Part shown: positions 26,964-34,647 of the stretch, piece after piece
Layout: each line of letters starts with the position of its first letter
Position numbering within the stretch: the stretch's first letter is position 1
Assembly (NCBI RefSeq): GCF_000025265.1
Contig: NC_013739.1
Location: 5,380,001-5,444,000 of the forward strand
DNA: 64,000 nucleotides
Direction: 5' to 3'
From: Conexibacter woesei DSM 14684
Lineage (GTDB): Bacteria; Actinomycetota; Thermoleophilia; Solirubrobacterales; Solirubrobacteraceae
Translations under genes and position numbers: made by a program
The notes under the pieces: generated by a model
Database searches by the model: none
Told to the model about the DNA's origin: nothing
What the model saw: only the letters and a program-made list of their open reading frames with translations

Positions 26964-29900
26964 GCCGGCTCCTTGTCGTACGCGGCGTACCAGCCGAGCG
27001 CGCTGTTGGCGGCGTTCGGGTCCGGGTCGCCGAACAGCAGCGCGTTCGCTCTCCCGCTCGCTGGGAAGCTGAGCCCGAGGAAGCTCAGCGCGACCGACGC
27101 GAGCCGCAGCAGGTAGCCGTCGGTGCTCGTGTCGCGCAGCAGGCTCAGCCGGCCGACCGACAGTCTCAGCGGCCCCATGATCGTGAGCGCGCGGCCGCCG
27201 CCGGATCCCGGCAGGCGCAGCCCGACGGCGACGTTCGGCGCCTCCGCGCTCGGCGCCCACGCGAGCAGCAGCGCGCCGCTGAAGCCGAGCTGCGGCGCGA
27301 GCGCGCCGGGGCTGCCGAAGCTGAGCGTCAGCTCCAGCCCGAACCAGACGTCGCCGAGCGCGCCGGTCGGCAGCGGCGCGTCGACCGGCAGGAACCCCAG
27401 CTCGGCCGGGGTCGCCGCGCGCTCGCGCCCGTCGCCGGAGCCGGACCTGGAGCGCTCGCTCTGGCGCAGCGCCGCGGGGACGAGCGGGAAGCGGCGCGGG
27501 AGGCTGCCGGGACGGGCCGCGCTGCGCGCGAGGTCGAACGTCGTCTGCCCGGCGACGAACTCCAGTCTGCGCGTCGCGCGCGGGTCGCGCGGGTCGAACC
27601 GCATCGAGACCATCAGCCCCGAGTAGGCGAGGCCGGAGCCGTCGCCGCGGCCGGACGCGCCGTAGCCGAACAGGTCGACGTCGCCGAAGCCGCGGAAGCC
27701 GAGCGTGCCGTCGAGGATGAAGCGGGCGACGGTCCGCGTCGCGTCGCTCTCGCCGGTGACGGTAACGAAGACGGCGTCGGCGACCTCGGCGAAGTCGAGC
27801 ACCTGGCTCGCGATCGTGAAGCGGCTCTGCGTCGTGGTCGTGAAGCGGTAGGCGCCTCTCTGCAACGTCCCCTCGAACAGCAGGTTGTCGCCGCGCAGGC
27901 TCCCCGGCAGGCTCGACAGCTCGTTGAACAGCTGGCCGACGAGCAGCTCGACCTCGCTGGAGAACGACGCGATCGCCGAGTTGGCGAAGCGCACGCGCAG
28001 CGACGTGACCTTGAAGTCGTACGCGTCGCCGCTGTAGACGAGGTCGGTCGCGTCGCCGTAGAGGATCAGCCCGAACAGCGACGAGTCCTCCAGCGCGATC
28101 GCGCGGCCGGCGAGCGCGAACGAGGTGAGCGTGACGCCGAGGTGGTGGGCGCGCACCTCGCCGGTGGGCAGGCCGGCGGCGAGCGCGGCCAGCTCGGGCG
28201 GCAGCGTGCTCGTCGGGACGACGGGGTTGAGGTACAGGACGCCGTTCCAGCCGCCGGACGTCGGCTTGCCCGCGAGCACCGTGTCGGCGAAGTACCGCAG
28301 CTCCGGCTCGGTGGGCGCGCGCCGCTCCGCGTCGGCGACGATCTCCAGCAGCTTCCGCTGCGCGTCGGCGCCGTCGCCGGCGTTGAACTCGGCGCCCATC
28401 GTCCAGCGCGAGCGGTCGGCGATCAGCGAGGCGAGGTCGCCGTCGGTGAACTTGACGATCAGGATCGTCGGCGCGTTCTCGTCGCGCCAGCGCCACGAGC
28501 TGAGGTCGAAGCTCCAGCCGGCGATCTCCAGCTGCGCCTGCTCGGCGTATCTGACGAACGTTCTGCCGAACGCCGCGTAGTCGGCCCCGAGGATCGGTCT
28601 GAGCGCGTCCTCGAAGCGTGCTCTGGTCGCGAAGACGGAGCCGAGCAGCGCCTGCGCGACGCGCGCGAGCACCGGAGCGGGCACCGCCGCCGCCTGCGCG
28701 AGCGCCAGCGTGCGCTGCACGACGCAGAATGTCGTCGAGCAGTGCTCGAACAGCCGCTCCACGTCGGAGACGACGAGGAAGAGGCGGTTGGCGAGCAGCG
28801 CCTCGCGCAGCTTGCCGCGCACGTCGGTCAGCGCGAGCTGCTGGGCGCCGCCGCCGGCCTGGGCGAGCACGAGCTTCTCCCACGCGCCGCTCTCGCGCGA
28901 GAAGCTCGCGAGCAGGCCCTGGGGGGTGACCGCGCTGATCGGGGACGGGCCCGCGGGCGGGGCCGCGGCGAGCGCCGCTCCCCCCTCCAGGCTCGCGATC
29001 ACGAGCGCGCGGGCGGCGACGAGCACCTCCGCCTCGAACCGCTGCTCGATCGACCGGCCCGGCCCCGCGTCGAGCCCGGCCCACGGAGCGGCGGGAAAGC
29101 TCGCCCGCTCGACGTACGGCGTCCTCGCGTCGGCCGGCAGCTCGGCGGCGCGCAGCGGGAGCGCGTCGAGGAACGGCCCGCCGCCCGCCGTGAAGAGCCC
29201 GGCGCGGTCGGGCTGGGAGAAGTAGCCGGCGCTCGGGCCGGGTGCGGACGCGGCTGGGGCCGGCTCCACGTACGCCCACGCGGTCGTGACCGGGTCGCTC
29301 ACGCCGGGGGCGCTCGCGACCAGCGGGAGGGGCGCGGCGCCGCGCGCGGCGCCCGGCGCGGCGCCGCCCACCGCGCGATCGCTCGGCGCGTCGGGCCGGA
29401 ACCCGCTCGCGAAGGCAGGCGCGCCCGCGACGAAGCGGACGACGTAGCCGTCCGGCGCCGTCACGTACTCGGCGCCGGAGACGCCGGGCATCAGCTCCAG
29501 CTCGCCGCCGTGCGAGTCCGCGACGCCCCAGCCCCAGGTGCCGTCGAGCGTCCAGTACAGCTCGTCGCGCGCCGGGTCGAACGCGAGCACGTAGCGCGAG
29601 TCGGGCGGTCGCGCGGCGAACGTCACGGTCGCTCCCCAGCGCGTGCGGAAGCGTGACCGGACCGGCGCCGCCGTCGCGGCCGCGACGGTGCGCTCGCGAT
29701 CGAGCGGCCGCGCGGGATCGATCCGCACGGCGGCGGAGGCGGGCGCGTCGAGCAGCCGGAAGGCGAGGCTGCCGAACGCCGGCGCCGCGCCAGCGCCGCC
29801 GCCGGTCTCGCCGGTCTCGCCGGTCTCGCCGGTCTCGTACGAGTAGCGGATCCACGGGTCGAGCGCGTTCGCGGCGTCGAACCGCAGGATGCCCGCGTCG

Positions 29901-30166
29901 GGCCCGTCGAGCGCCGCCTCGAAGCGGGTGCCAGCCGGGAGCGTCAGCCCGCCCGGCAGCTCCACGGCGCGCGCGGCGTGGCCCTCGCCGTCATGCGCGA
30001 GCACGGTCACGCGCGGCGACGGGCCCGCAGCGACCCAGATCAGCGCCGGCTGGCCGGCGGCCTCGGCGCGCGCCGCCGCCTCCAGCTCGGAGCCCGCGAA
30101 CGCGCCCGCAAGTGCGGGGCTGGCGAAGAAGACGTCGGCGCGGGCGCGCTCGTGAGCCGCGATCAC
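26948..30166 (-). CDS. 1072-residue beta-rich protein, first gene of the giant operon
   Basis: Unrecognised. N-terminal region has AVRIDPARPLDRERT and LYWTLDGTWGWG, shared in part with the 248-residue protein near the operon end, and a short ETG repeat. Residues about 440-650 are helical; the C-terminal half is beta-rich (FILDGTLGFRGFGDVDLFGYGASGRG, LGFSGALLLAW, LRLSVGRLSLL) and similar in style to the N-terminal region of the giant protein. No signal peptide or membrane segment. I chose the GTG at 30166 because AGGAAG lies seven bases upstream; the frame extends further to 30364 but would then run over the divergent promoter and the start region of the plus-strand gene. It overlaps the next gene by 16 bases. 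Likely a structural component; function unknown. Confidence 0.8.
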   Translation of the reverse strand: MIAAHERARADVFFASPALAGAFAGSELEAAARAEAAGQPALIWVAAGPSPRVTVLAHDGEGHAARAVELPGGLTLPAGTRFEAALDGPDAGILRFDAANALDPWIRYSYETGETGETGETGGGAGAAPAFGSLAFRLLDAPASAAVRIDPARPLDRERTVAAATAAPVRSRFRTRWGATVTFAARPPDSRYVLAFDPARDELYWTLDGTWGWGVADSHGGELELMPGVSGAEYVTAPDGYVVRFVAGAPAFASGFRPDAPSDRAVGGAAPGAARGAAPLPLVASAPGVSDPVTTAWAYVEPAPAASAPGPSAGYFSQPDRAGLFTAGGGPFLDALPLRAAELPADARTPYVERASFPAAPWAGLDAGPGRSIEQRFEAEVLVAARALVIASLEGGAALAAAPPAGPSPISAVTPQGLLASFSRESGAWEKLVLAQAGGGAQQLALTDVRGKLREALLANRLFLVVSDVERLFEHCSTTFCVVQRTLALAQAAAVPAPVLARVAQALLGSVFATRARFEDALRPILGADYAAFGRTFVRYAEQAQLEIAGWSFDLSSWRWRDENAPTILIVKFTDGDLASLIADRSRWTMGAEFNAGDGADAQRKLLEIVADAERRAPTEPELRYFADTVLAGKPTSGGWNGVLYLNPVVPTSTLPPELAALAAGLPTGEVRAHHLGVTLTSFALAGRAIALEDSSLFGLILYGDATDLVYSGDAYDFKVTSLRVRFANSAIASFSSEVELLVGQLFNELSSLPGSLRGDNLLFEGTLQRGAYRFTTTTQSRFTIASQVLDFAEVADAVFVTVTGESDATRTVARFILDGTLGFRGFGDVDLFGYGASGRGDGSGLAYSGLMVSMRFDPRDPRATRRLEFVAGQTTFDLARSAARPGSLPRRFPLVPAALRQSERSRSGSGDGRERAATPAELGFLPVDAPLPTGALGDVWFGLELTLSFGSPGALAPQLGFSGALLLAWAPSAEAPNVAVGLRLPGSGGGRALTIMGPLRLSVGRLSLLRDTSTDGYLLRLASVALSFLGLSFPASGRANALLFGDPDPNAANSALGWYAAYDKEPACPTD
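29801..29836 (-). repeat. 9-bp tandem repeat encoding ETG
   Basis: Four exact copies of GCCGGTCTC on the plus strand, read as ETG in the 1072-residue protein (YETGETGETGETGGG). It lies between its N-terminal region and the AVRIDP module. A likely slippage-prone site; length changes keep the frame. Confidence 0.9.
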
Positions 30167-30233
30167 CTGGCGGCTTCCTGCCGCTGCATTCGCGGCCGAC
30201 GCCGCGATCTCCCCTGAGCCCACACCGTGCCTG

Positions 30234-30263
30234 ACCCTATTCGAGTGTTTCGGTGCAGTGCAA
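30234..30263 (-). promoter_or_regulatory. Candidate promoter of the 24-kb operon
   Basis: On the minus strand TTGCAC (30258-30263) is followed after 18 bases by TAGGGT (30234-30239). Both resemble the vegetative -35 and -10 hexamers of actinobacteria. The transcript would start near 30227, giving a leader of about 60 bases before the GTG at 30166. It is the only plausible promoter I see for the whole set of eight coupled genes. Confidence 0.5.
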
Positions 30264-30345
30264 GGGCCCTTCCCAATTGATGGACGTTCGTCCGTCCCTT
30301 CGCCGCCGTCATCATCAATGGTCCACCACGACCCTTGGAGGACCC

Positions 30346-30831
30346 ATGACGCAGAAGGCGGCATTCAACGCCGAGGAGTGGTCGACCGTCGTCAACGCGC
30401 CGGCGCTGACCGCGATGCTGATGATCGCGGCGAGCAAGGGCGGCACGGTCCGCGAGACGGTCGCGATCGGCAAGGCGTACCAGAGCGTGCGCGAGCAGCA
30501 TCCGGGCGAGCTGATGCGGGCGGTGCTCGCGTCGCCGCCGGGGATCGACCGCGCAACCGCGCCGGGCGGCCCGGAGGAGCTGCGGCGCGCGGCGCCGGCG
30601 CAGCTGCGCCAAGCGCTCGCGATCCTCGACAACCTCGCGACGCCGGAGGAGGTCGTCGAGTACAAGCGCTTCGTCTACGCGGTCGCCGACACGGTCGCCA
30701 GAGCGCACAAGGAGGGCGGCTTCCTGGGCTTCGGCGGGACGCAGGTGAGCGAGCACGAGCAGGCCGCGCTCGACGAGATCGCCGCGCTCTTCGACGCGCC
30801 GCCTCCGTCGGCGCCGCCGGCCGCCGACTGA
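30346..30831 (+). CDS. Conserved-looking hypothetical protein, 161 residues
   Basis: Small, mostly helical soluble protein: FNAEEWSTVVNAPALTAMLMIAASKGG at the start, an Ala/Leu/Glu-rich middle, and GGFLGFGGTQVSEHEQAALDEIAAL near the end. The final GGFLG-hG-xxVSExE pattern recalls small uncharacterised bacterial proteins I have seen without an assigned function. The start at 30346 is supported by GGAGG four bases upstream; earlier in-frame starts lack a ribosome site. It is divergent from the 24-kb operon, sharing a 179-base promoter region, which makes co-regulation possible. No function is proposed. Confidence 0.8.
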   Translation: MTQKAAFNAEEWSTVVNAPALTAMLMIAASKGGTVRETVAIGKAYQSVREQHPGELMRAVLASPPGIDRATAPGGPEELRRAAPAQLRQALAILDNLATPEEVVEYKRFVYAVADTVARAHKEGGFLGFGGTQVSEHEQAALDEIAALFDAPPPSAPPAAD

Positions 30832-30863
30832 CCGGCGCGGCGGCCGGCCGCCGCGCCGGCCAG

Positions 30864-30882
30864 TAGGTAGCCTGCCTACCTA
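30864..30882. promoter_or_regulatory. Palindromic operator TAGGTAG-N5-CTACCTA overlapping the start of the PPOX gene
   Basis: TAGGTAG (30864-30870), CCTGC, CTACCTA (30876-30882) form a perfect 7-bp inverted repeat ending on the A of the start codon. The form is typical of TetR-type operators. There is no Shine-Dalgarno sequence, so the mRNA may be leaderless, and repressor binding would block initiation of transcription directly. No TetR gene is in the window. Confidence 0.65.
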
Positions 30883-31370
30883 TGAGTGACGAACCGACCT
30901 ACGGCCCCGGCGACGGCCCGCCCGCGCTCCCGCTCTCGGAGGAGCGCAAGCTCGCGCTGCTCGGCGGCACGATCCACGGCGTGCTGGCGACGACCAAGCG
31001 CGACGGCCTGCCACACCTCACGAACGTGATCTACGCGTTCGACCCCGAGCAGCGGGTCATCCGCGTCTCGACGATGGCCGGCCGCCTGAAGGTCAGGCAC
31101 CTGCGGCGCGACCCGCGCTGCGTGCTGCACGTCTCCAGCGAGGACCGCCTCGCGTTCACCGTCGCCGAGGGTGTCGCCGAGCTGTCGCCGGTCACGACGA
31201 CGGCCGGCGACGAGGTCGGGCGGGAGCTGTTGAGGTGGGACCGCGCGAAGGGCTCGCAGATCCCCGCCGAGGACGAGCCCGCCTACCTCGCACAGTTGGT
31301 GAAGGACGAGCGGCTCGTGATCCGCATCCCGGTCGCGCGGATGTACGGCACCGCGATCGCCGTCGGCTGA
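30882..31370 (+). CDS. PPOX-class (pyridoxamine 5'-phosphate oxidase-like) flavin or F420-binding protein
   Basis: 162 residues with the split beta-barrel fold: LLGGTIHGVLATTKRDGLPHLTNVIYAFD, then VIRVSTMAGRLKVRHLRRDPRCVLHV, and RIPVARMYGTAIA at the end. The order ATxxxDGxPHLTxVxY - STxxGRxKxxxLRRDPR is characteristic of the PPOX class F420-dependent oxidoreductase group common in actinobacteria. Cytoplasmic dimer expected; the reaction is uncertain (reduction of biliverdin-like or other small compounds in known relatives). The ATG at 30882 lies directly on a palindromic operator and has no ribosome binding site, so a leaderless, repressor-controlled transcript is likely. Confidence 0.87.
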   Translation: MSDEPTYGPGDGPPALPLSEERKLALLGGTIHGVLATTKRDGLPHLTNVIYAFDPEQRVIRVSTMAGRLKVRHLRRDPRCVLHVSSEDRLAFTVAEGVAELSPVTTTAGDEVGRELLRWDRAKGSQIPAEDEPAYLAQLVKDERLVIRIPVARMYGTAIAVG

Positions 31371-31378
31371 CTGGTACG

Positions 31379-31415
31379 GTTTCACAGACACCGAATCCAT
31401 TTCAGACTGTGAAAC
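31379..31415. promoter_or_regulatory. Operator region with TTTCA-GACTG-TGAAA, upstream of the TIM-barrel gene
   Basis: TTTCAGACTGTGAAA at 31400-31414 is a perfect copy of the repeat found at four other places in this region. In addition GTTTCACAG at 31379-31387 is the exact inverse complement of CTGTGAAAC at 31407-31415, giving a second, outer half site. The 15-mer ends 17 bases before the ATG at 31432, where it would cover the transcription start. Proposed target of the IclR regulator encoded at 37313-38068. Confidence 0.7.
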
Positions 31416-31431
31416 TCGGCAGGAGCCACGG

Positions 31432-32292
31432 ATGACCGACCAGAAGCGACCGCTCGCCGAGCGGCTGTCGTGCGCGGACTCGACCTTCCCCAGGCTCTCG
31501 CACGAGACCGCGCTGCGGGTGATCGGCGACCTCGGCATCGCGGCCGTCGACGTCTGCGTCTTCGCCGGCAGCGACCACACCCCGCCCGCGGACGTCGTCG
31601 CCGATCCGCCCGCCGCGGCGGACCGTGTGCGGCGGCGGCTGGAGCGCTGCGAGCTGGCGGTCGCGGACGTCTTCGCGATCCTCGGGAGCGAGTTCGACGA
31701 GCTGGCGGTCAACCACCCCGACGCACAGGTGCGGGCCCAGTCGCTCGACTGCTACCGCGCGGTGCTCGACTTCGCGCGCCGGCTGGGGGCGCCCGGGGTC
31801 ACGCTGCTGCCGGGCATGCCGTTCGACGGCGTCGACGCGGACGTGGGGCTCGCGCTCGCGGCCGCCGAGCTGCAGCGCCGTGCCGAGCTGGCCGCGGAGG
31901 CGGGCCTGCGGCTCGCGATCGAGCCGCACTACCAGTCGATCGCCGAGACGCCCGCGCGCACGCTCGACCTGATCGGCCAGGCGCCGGACGTCACGCTCGC
32001 GCTCGACCACAGCCACTTCGTCTTCCAGGGATTCGCGCAGGCGGAGGCCGACGCGCTGATCCCGCACGCCGCGCACGTCCACCTGCGGCAGGCAGCGCCA
32101 GGCGTGATGCAGACGCGCACGGGCGAGGGCGCGATCGACTTCCGCGCGCTGCGCGACCGGCTCGACGCCGACGGCTACGACGGCTTCCTCGCGCTCGAGT
32201 ACCAGTGGGAGGAATGGCTCGACTGCACCCGCGTCGACTGCATCGCCGAGACCGCGGCGCTGCGCGACCTGCTGCTGAAGGAGACCGCATGA
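31432..32292 (+). CDS. Xylose-isomerase-like TIM-barrel protein (sugar phosphate isomerase/epimerase type)
   Basis: 286 residues. Metal-site pattern of the AP-endonuclease-2/xylose-isomerase superfamily: LAIEPHYQS (Glu), LALDHSHFVFQG (Asp, His), HVHLRQA (His) and LALEYQWEE (Glu). RTGEGAIDFRALRDRL before the last strand is typical of sugar isomerases/epimerases such as hydroxypyruvate or inosose-pathway enzymes. The start at 31432 has AGGAG six bases upstream. It overlaps the following SDR by ATGA, so it works in the same pathway, probably on a sugar acid or keto-sugar. Its promoter has the TTTCA-N5-TGAAA operator. Confidence 0.87.
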   Translation: MTDQKRPLAERLSCADSTFPRLSHETALRVIGDLGIAAVDVCVFAGSDHTPPADVVADPPAAADRVRRRLERCELAVADVFAILGSEFDELAVNHPDAQVRAQSLDCYRAVLDFARRLGAPGVTLLPGMPFDGVDADVGLALAAAELQRRAELAAEAGLRLAIEPHYQSIAETPARTLDLIGQAPDVTLALDHSHFVFQGFAQAEADALIPHAAHVHLRQAAPGVMQTRTGEGAIDFRALRDRLDADGYDGFLALEYQWEEWLDCTRVDCIAETAALRDLLLKETA

Positions 32293-33086
32293 CCACCGTG
32301 CCCGCCCCCGTCCCCGCCGCGCCGCTCGGGCGGCGCCTCGCCGTCGTCACGGGCGCCGGCTCCGGCATCGGCCTCGCCGCGGCGCAAGCGCTGCGCCAGC
32401 GCGGCGTCCCGCTCGTCGGGCTCGACCTCGCCGGCCCGCCGGCGGAGCTTCAGGGGGACGACGGCGTCGCGTGGATCGAGGGCGACGTCTCAGCGCCGGC
32501 GACGTGGGAGCGCGTCGGCGCCGCCTGTCTCGCTCGCGACCCGCGCGGTGCCGACTGCCTCGTCGCGTGCGCCGGCGCGCTCGTCGTCGCGCCGCTGCTG
32601 GAGACCTCGCCCGAGCAGTTCCGGCGGCTGTTCGACGTCAACGTCGTCGGCGTGCTGCACGGCCTGCGCACACTCGTGCCGGGCATGGTCGCCGACGGTG
32701 GCGGCGCGGTCGCCGTCGTCTGCAGCGTCAACTCGCTCTTCACAGAGCAGCAGCTGAGCGCCTACTCGGCGTCGAAGGCGGCGCTGCTGCAGCTCGTGCG
32801 CTCGACCGCCGCCGAGTACGCCGCCCAAGGCGTGCAGGTCAACGCCGTCTGCCCGGGGATCACCGACACGCCGATGCTGCGCAGCCACATGAACGCGTCC
32901 GGCGATCCCGCCGCGGTCGAGCGCGCGGCCGCCCGCCGCACCCCGCTCGGCCGTCTGCTGCGCCCCGAGGAGGTCGCCGAGACGCTGTGCTTCCTGCTCA
33001 GCGACGCGGCGTCGGGGCTGGCCGGTGCGGCAGTGACGGTCGACGGCGGGCTGACCGCCGTCTACGACCACGACGGAGGAACCTGA
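32289..33086 (+). CDS. Short-chain dehydrogenase/reductase (SDR)
   Basis: 265 residues, classical SDR. NAD(P) motif VVTGAGSGIG near residue 20, CAGALVV in place of NNAG, catalytic Ser in VCSVNSLFTEQQ and YSASK (Tyr, Lys), then VCPGITDTPM and the C-terminal GAAVTVDGGLTAV. LDLAG after strand 2, with an acidic residue, suggests NAD preference. Translationally coupled to the TIM-barrel gene (ATGA at 32289). Likely oxidises a sugar or sugar-alcohol intermediate; substrate not determined. Confidence 0.9.
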   Translation: MTTVPAPVPAAPLGRRLAVVTGAGSGIGLAAAQALRQRGVPLVGLDLAGPPAELQGDDGVAWIEGDVSAPATWERVGAACLARDPRGADCLVACAGALVVAPLLETSPEQFRRLFDVNVVGVLHGLRTLVPGMVADGGGAVAVVCSVNSLFTEQQLSAYSASKAALLQLVRSTAAEYAAQGVQVNAVCPGITDTPMLRSHMNASGDPAAVERAAARRTPLGRLLRPEEVAETLCFLLSDAASGLAGAAVTVDGGLTAVYDHDGGT

Positions 33087-33314
33087 CTCGAGCGCTCTCA
33101 GCTGTCAGTCAGCGACGATCCGCATCGGCCGGTTCGTGCCGGCGCGCCATACGGTCGCGGCGTTCCGGCTGACGACGGGCATCGCCCCTTGGGTAGGCGT
33201 CGCAGACAAGCGCCCAGCGTGTGCCAGAGGACGCTCTGTGCCTTTGTCCGCCAAGGAGCGCCAGGCCTTCGGGACTGCGGTTCCCATCCGACGCGGAGCC
33301 TAGTATCCCGTCGC
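33087..33314. other. Left flank of the restriction-modification island; no intact gene
   Basis: 228 bases between the SDR and the methyltransferase. The first 100 bases keep the local high GC and, on the minus strand, contain a short open end of a frame (PVVSRNAATVWRAGTNRP, stop near 33105) that could be the remnant of a gene lost when the island entered; I cannot identify it. The last 100 bases drift to more balanced composition. TAGTAT at 33301-33306 is a good -10 hexamer ending 8 bases before the GTG at 33315. Confidence 0.5.
33301..33306 (+). promoter_or_regulatory. -10 element for a leaderless methyltransferase mRNA
   Basis: TAGTAT ends 8 bases before the GTG at 33315 and no ribosome binding site is present between them. 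Transcription would begin on or next to the start codon, so the message is probably leaderless. No convincing -35 hexamer is visible. Confidence 0.5.
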
Positions 33315-34589
33315 GTGGCCAAGACGAAAACCCTCACCGCAGTAGACCTCTTTTGCGGCGCAGGAGGCTTGAGCCAGGGCCTCGCCGACGCCGGTATGCA
33401 CGTCGTTGCTGCTGCGGATCATGACCCTGATGCCTGCGCGACGTACCGGCGGAATTTCCCAAGAACAGTCCTTGTCGAAGGAGACCTCACCAGTCGGGAG
33501 AAGCACGAAGCGCTCTTGGACGCGCTGCAGGGCTCCGACCTTGATCTGCTTGCTGGTGGTCCGCCTTGCCAGGCGTACAGCCAGGTCCGCAATCACGATC
33601 GCCTGATTGACGATCCTCGTAACCGCCTGTACCGGGAGTTCGTTGGCCTCCTCCAAGAGATCCGCCCGCGGACCCTTGTACTCGAAAACGTCCTGGGAAT
33701 GAGCCAGCTCAAGGGCGGTGCTGTCCGGCGTCAGATCGAGCAAGACCTCTCGCTCCAAGGCGCCTACGACGTAATCTCAGGAGTCCTGGACGCCGGCGAC
33801 TTCGGAACGCCGCAGCGGCGCCCTCGGCTCGTCTTCATCGGCGTGCGAACAGACATCGGCGTTGCTCCCGGTCTCCCCGAGGGCACAGGGCTCAGTCGTG
33901 CGCTCCGCAACGGGCACAGCGGGCAACCAACCGAAGCGTTGTTCAGCTTGGATCGTCCGCTGCACGAGGTGCTGACGGACCCGGGTGACCGGCGTGCTGT
34001 CACAGTGCAGCAGGCCCTCAGCGACCTCATCGAACCCGGCGACGTGTACAGCAGCAGACCTCAATCGGCGTATCAGCGATGGATGCGCGTGAAGAGCAAA
34101 GTTCCTCAGGACCACACTCCGTCCGCGATCCGCGAAGACACGCGCCGACGCCTTCAGGCGATCCCGCCAGGCGGCAACGTCTATGACCTCCCTGAGGAAC
34201 TCCTCCGACGGTACCTCGGCGACTCGAAGTGGGGGCCTGCTGGAAACGGGGAGCGACTCGCCCGCCGCCATTTCTACGCCTACCGGCGTCTGCATCCCGA
34301 CTGGCTTGCGTGGACTGCGAACACAAAGGCAGACTTTGCATACCACTACGAGGTTGCCCGGGGTCTGTCAGTCCGCGAGGCCGCCCGAATCCAAGGGTTT
34401 CCTGATCGCTTCCACTTTGTGACCGCGCCAAAGGGCACGCCCGGCCAGCTTAGAAACGGCGCACGGCACTCTCGGTACCGCCAGGTCGGGAATGCGGTGC
34501 CCCCGCCTCTGGCCGCCGCGATCGGACGCTCCGTTTGCGATCTCCTCGGCGCGCACGACCCGGCCGAACTCGCAGCTCCCAGCAACTGA
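33315..34589 (+). CDS. DNA (cytosine-5-)-methyltransferase of a type II restriction-modification system
   Basis: 424 residues with the ordered m5C-methyltransferase motifs: I AVDLFCGAGGLSQGL (AdoMet site), IV GGPPCQAYS with catalytic Cys, VI LVLENV, VIII TPQRRPRLVFIGVR, a variable target-recognition region (about 200-370), IX SVREAARIQGFPDRF and X YRQVGNAVPPPLAAAI. It methylates C5 of cytosine in a specific sequence, protecting the host from the neighbouring endonuclease. The GTG at 33315 puts motif I at the N-terminus as usual for the family. Lower GC and relaxed third positions set it apart from its surroundings. Vsr follows and the endonuclease is convergent, the usual company for an m5C methyltransferase. 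Confidence 0.95.
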   Translation: MAKTKTLTAVDLFCGAGGLSQGLADAGMHVVAAADHDPDACATYRRNFPRTVLVEGDLTSREKHEALLDALQGSDLDLLAGGPPCQAYSQVRNHDRLIDDPRNRLYREFVGLLQEIRPRTLVLENVLGMSQLKGGAVRRQIEQDLSLQGAYDVISGVLDAGDFGTPQRRPRLVFIGVRTDIGVAPGLPEGTGLSRALRNGHSGQPTEALFSLDRPLHEVLTDPGDRRAVTVQQALSDLIEPGDVYSSRPQSAYQRWMRVKSKVPQDHTPSAIREDTRRRLQAIPPGGNVYDLPEELLRRYLGDSKWGPAGNGERLARRHFYAYRRLHPDWLAWTANTKADFAYHYEVARGLSVREAARIQGFPDRFHFVTAPKGTPGQLRNGARHSRYRQVGNAVPPPLAAAIGRSVCDLLGAHDPAELAAPSN

Positions 34590-34647
34590 GTCTGTTCTTA
34601 CAGCTGAGCGCACCCTCGGCGCGGCTTGCTCTGCGAGAGTTCTTGTC

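Noticed and set aside
6334-30166. Interpretation of the giant operon as a prophage tail or contractile injection system
   Set aside because: I see no sheath, tube, baseplate, tape-measure coiled coil, ATPase, portal or terminase; LysM and collagen repeats alone are not enough.
33105-33200. Similarity of VWRAGTNRPMRI on the left flank to LWRAGTSAYRIE of the GH1 remnant on the right flank
   Set aside because: Only a handful of residues agree and the following sequence does not continue GH1. It cannot be told from chance, so I do not claim a target-site duplication or the other half of the gene.
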